The notes below the pieces were generated by a model. That model worked only from the letters and a program-made list of their open reading frames with translations. It ran no database searches and had not been told where the DNA came from. Position numbers and translations under genes: made by a program. Of a stretch of 64,000 nt of DNA, positions 62,841 to 64,000 are shown one piece after another (the first letter of the stretch is position 1; every line of letters starts with the position of its first letter). The DNA is from Paenibacillus brevis (GTDB taxonomy: Bacteria > Bacillota > Bacilli > Paenibacillales > Paenibacillaceae): the NCBI RefSeq assembly GCF_018919145.1, contig NZ_JAHLQJ010000005.1, positions 62,001 to 126,000 of the forward strand, given 5' to 3'.

Positions 62841-64000
62841 CTAGTCCAATGATTTGACAGTAACCGGAGAAAATAGCCATCCCTGCGATCCCGTGCGTAT
62901 TCCGACGCGCCCTGTTAAGAATGCATTCGGGTCCATCCAGGTTAACAGCGGTTTTTCTGCCCCATCGATATATATGCCGATAGTCGCCCCTTCAAGCCTT
63001 ACCCGGACGTCTGTAGGCTTGTTATTTCCAAGTTCCAGAAGCTCCGAAGCCATTTCTTCGTTGATTTCATAGTTAATCCGCTTCAGTTTCACCAGTCCAT
63101 TATTGAAGGAAAGCTCATATCCCCTGAACGCATCCTTTACCTGATCCGGAAAATCGGATTCATTCGCCGTTCTGAACAGAAGCGAGGCTTCTGCGGATAC
63201 CTCGTCCGTAGAGGTCAGCTGGAAGCTGACTTCGTAATCGCTCCACCCGGATTCTCCTCCAAACAGCTTGCCTTCCCGAGCTTCGTTTCGAAGGGTCGTC
63301 TGTCCCCCGGTAAAATCCCAGCTGCCATAAATCTTCGTGAAGTCGACGGTATGTTGTGATGGTACAGGATTTAGCAATTCGGTCTCAATATATCGAACGG
63401 TTGCTTCCCCTTTCTCTCTGGTCAGCGAAATCCATTGGGCTCCCTGGCCGAGATGGAATGAGCCTAGAGGAATCTTTGTCCATTCAGACTCTTCCGAGAA
63501 GTCCTCCAGCTTAAGCTGAATCTCCTTGCTCTTGTCCCCGGCCCGAACGGAAAGCTTACTTCCTGCCCCGTCCTTTGCCACCATAACGGAGATCAGATAA
63601 TTACCTTCCTCCCTGGCATAGACCGGAAAGCTCAATGCCGAATCCTTCTGCAGCAGGGTTACCGCATAGCTTCCGTCCGGCGTATTCTCAGTACTAACGG
63701 AATACAGCTTGCCTTCATCTTCGCCCGAGATCCCGTGAACGGCTTCCATCGTTCCCGGAGCTTGTTGAATTACACTTTGATCACTGCTGCCGCCTGCTTC
63801 GTTCGAAAAGGCGGTATAGCCCAAAATCGGCTGCAGGCCGGCCGACCAGCGGTAACCGATTGTCCCCGCTTCCCCCTTCGTTTCTTCGCTGCCAATCAAG
63901 AGCAGGTTATCCCAATAGACCAAGGTCCCTTCTTTTGACGATTCCGTACGTAAAGTGTGATGCTTGGTCAGGTCCATTTCATCCGGTAATCCGGCGGTTT
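62841..64000 (-). CDS. C-terminal part of a protein with ConA-like domain, cut by the window end
   Basis: The frame is open to the right edge without a start I would trust (the ATG at 63977 has no ribosome site), so the N-terminal part is outside. About 386 residues are visible. The stretch from about residue 200 (KIYGSWDFTGGQTTLRNE ... LLFRTANESDFPDQVKDAFRGYE ... GIYIDGAEKPLLTWMD) is a concanavalin/laminin-G-like domain like the four in the giant enzyme. The preceding segment (YAREEGNYLISVMVAKDGAG) resembles a carbohydrate-binding beta-sandwich. The catalytic part, if any, is not in view. It lies 63 bp upstream of GH2 copy B with no terminator, so it is probably in the same operon. Confidence 0.75.
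   Translation of the reverse strand, partial: TAGLPDEMDLTKHHTLRTESSKEGTLVYWDNLLLIGSEETKGEAGTIGYRWSAGLQPILGYTAFSNEAGGSSDQSVIQQAPGTMEAVHGISGEDEGKLYSVSTENTPDGSYAVTLLQKDSALSFPVYAREEGNYLISVMVAKDGAGSKLSVRAGDKSKEIQLKLEDFSEESEWTKIPLGSFHLGQGAQWISLTREKGEATVRYIETELLNPVPSQHTVDFTKIYGSWDFTGGQTTLRNEAREGKLFGGESGWSDYEVSFQLTSTDEVSAEASLLFRTANESDFPDQVKDAFRGYELSFNNGLVKLKRINYEINEEMASELLELGNNKPTDVRVRLEGATIGIYIDGAEKPLLTWMDPNAFLTGRVGIRTGSQGWLFSPVTVKSLD

Overview
This window looks like chromosome of a Gram-positive Paenibacillus-type organism (Bacillales, Paenibacillaceae). The evidence is GGAGG-type ribosome binding sites on nearly every gene, Bacillus-type housekeeping genes (yqkE, yneQ, family II pyrophosphatase ppaC, hflX, def, deoC), several YesM/YesN-type two-component systems beside LplABC-type sugar transporters, an S-layer-homology (SLH) anchored exoenzyme, and CRE sites of the CcpA type. 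I see no rRNA, tRNA, CRISPR array, transposase or phage gene. About 85% of the genes lie on the minus strand.

Left part (1-27.5 kb): the N-terminal part of a metY-like gene; a MerR regulator followed by its probable target, a membrane-anchored FMN/FAD reductase, with a textbook 19-bp-spacer MerR promoter between them; deoC and def; then a GH42 beta-galactosidase operon (two permeases, binding lipoprotein, GH42) with its own YesM/YesN-type sensor kinase and regulator upstream, the kinase gene carrying a CRE-like site. Next comes a block of single genes: yqkE, a solitary PemK/MazF-like toxin with an N-terminal extension, a short structured terminator-ending RNA, a LysE-type exporter, an amino-acid permease, yneQ, a hybrid histidine kinase, an MFS exporter, ppaC, an OmpR-type two-component pair preceded by four 11-bp-phased TTCAG boxes, and hflX behind a roughly 340-nt leader that has a 13-codon ORF and an intrinsic terminator.

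Right part (27.5-64 kb): a large island for hemicellulose or arabinan-type polysaccharide use. It holds xynB (GH43); a 3093-residue SLH-anchored protein with three catalytic domains (one GH-A barrel, two GH43); a three-component sensing system (YesM-type kinase, YesN-type regulator, and a protein made of two fused sugar-binding domains); a YtfQ/R/T-YjfF-like furanose ABC transporter; a mutarotase-like protein, a GH127-type enzyme, an UlaG-like metallo-hydrolase, a GH43-CBM lipoprotein and a GH2 enzyme in one run; an LplABC-type importer under a consensus promoter overlapped by a perfect CRE; a second GH43-GH2 pair; and the C-terminal part of another ConA-like-domain protein cut by the window end.

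Together the right part reads as a surface-to-cytoplasm pathway: the wall-bound giant enzyme and the lipoprotein GH43 cut the polymer outside, the two importers take up monosaccharides or oligosaccharides, the fused binding protein reports the sugar to the kinase and regulator, cytoplasmic GH2, GH43 and GH127 enzymes finish the cleavage, and CcpA limits expression. The most interesting items are the fused tandem binding-protein sensor, the giant enzyme, the probable translation-sensing attenuator before hflX, the structured RNA before the LysE gene, and the phased operator before the OmpR-type system.
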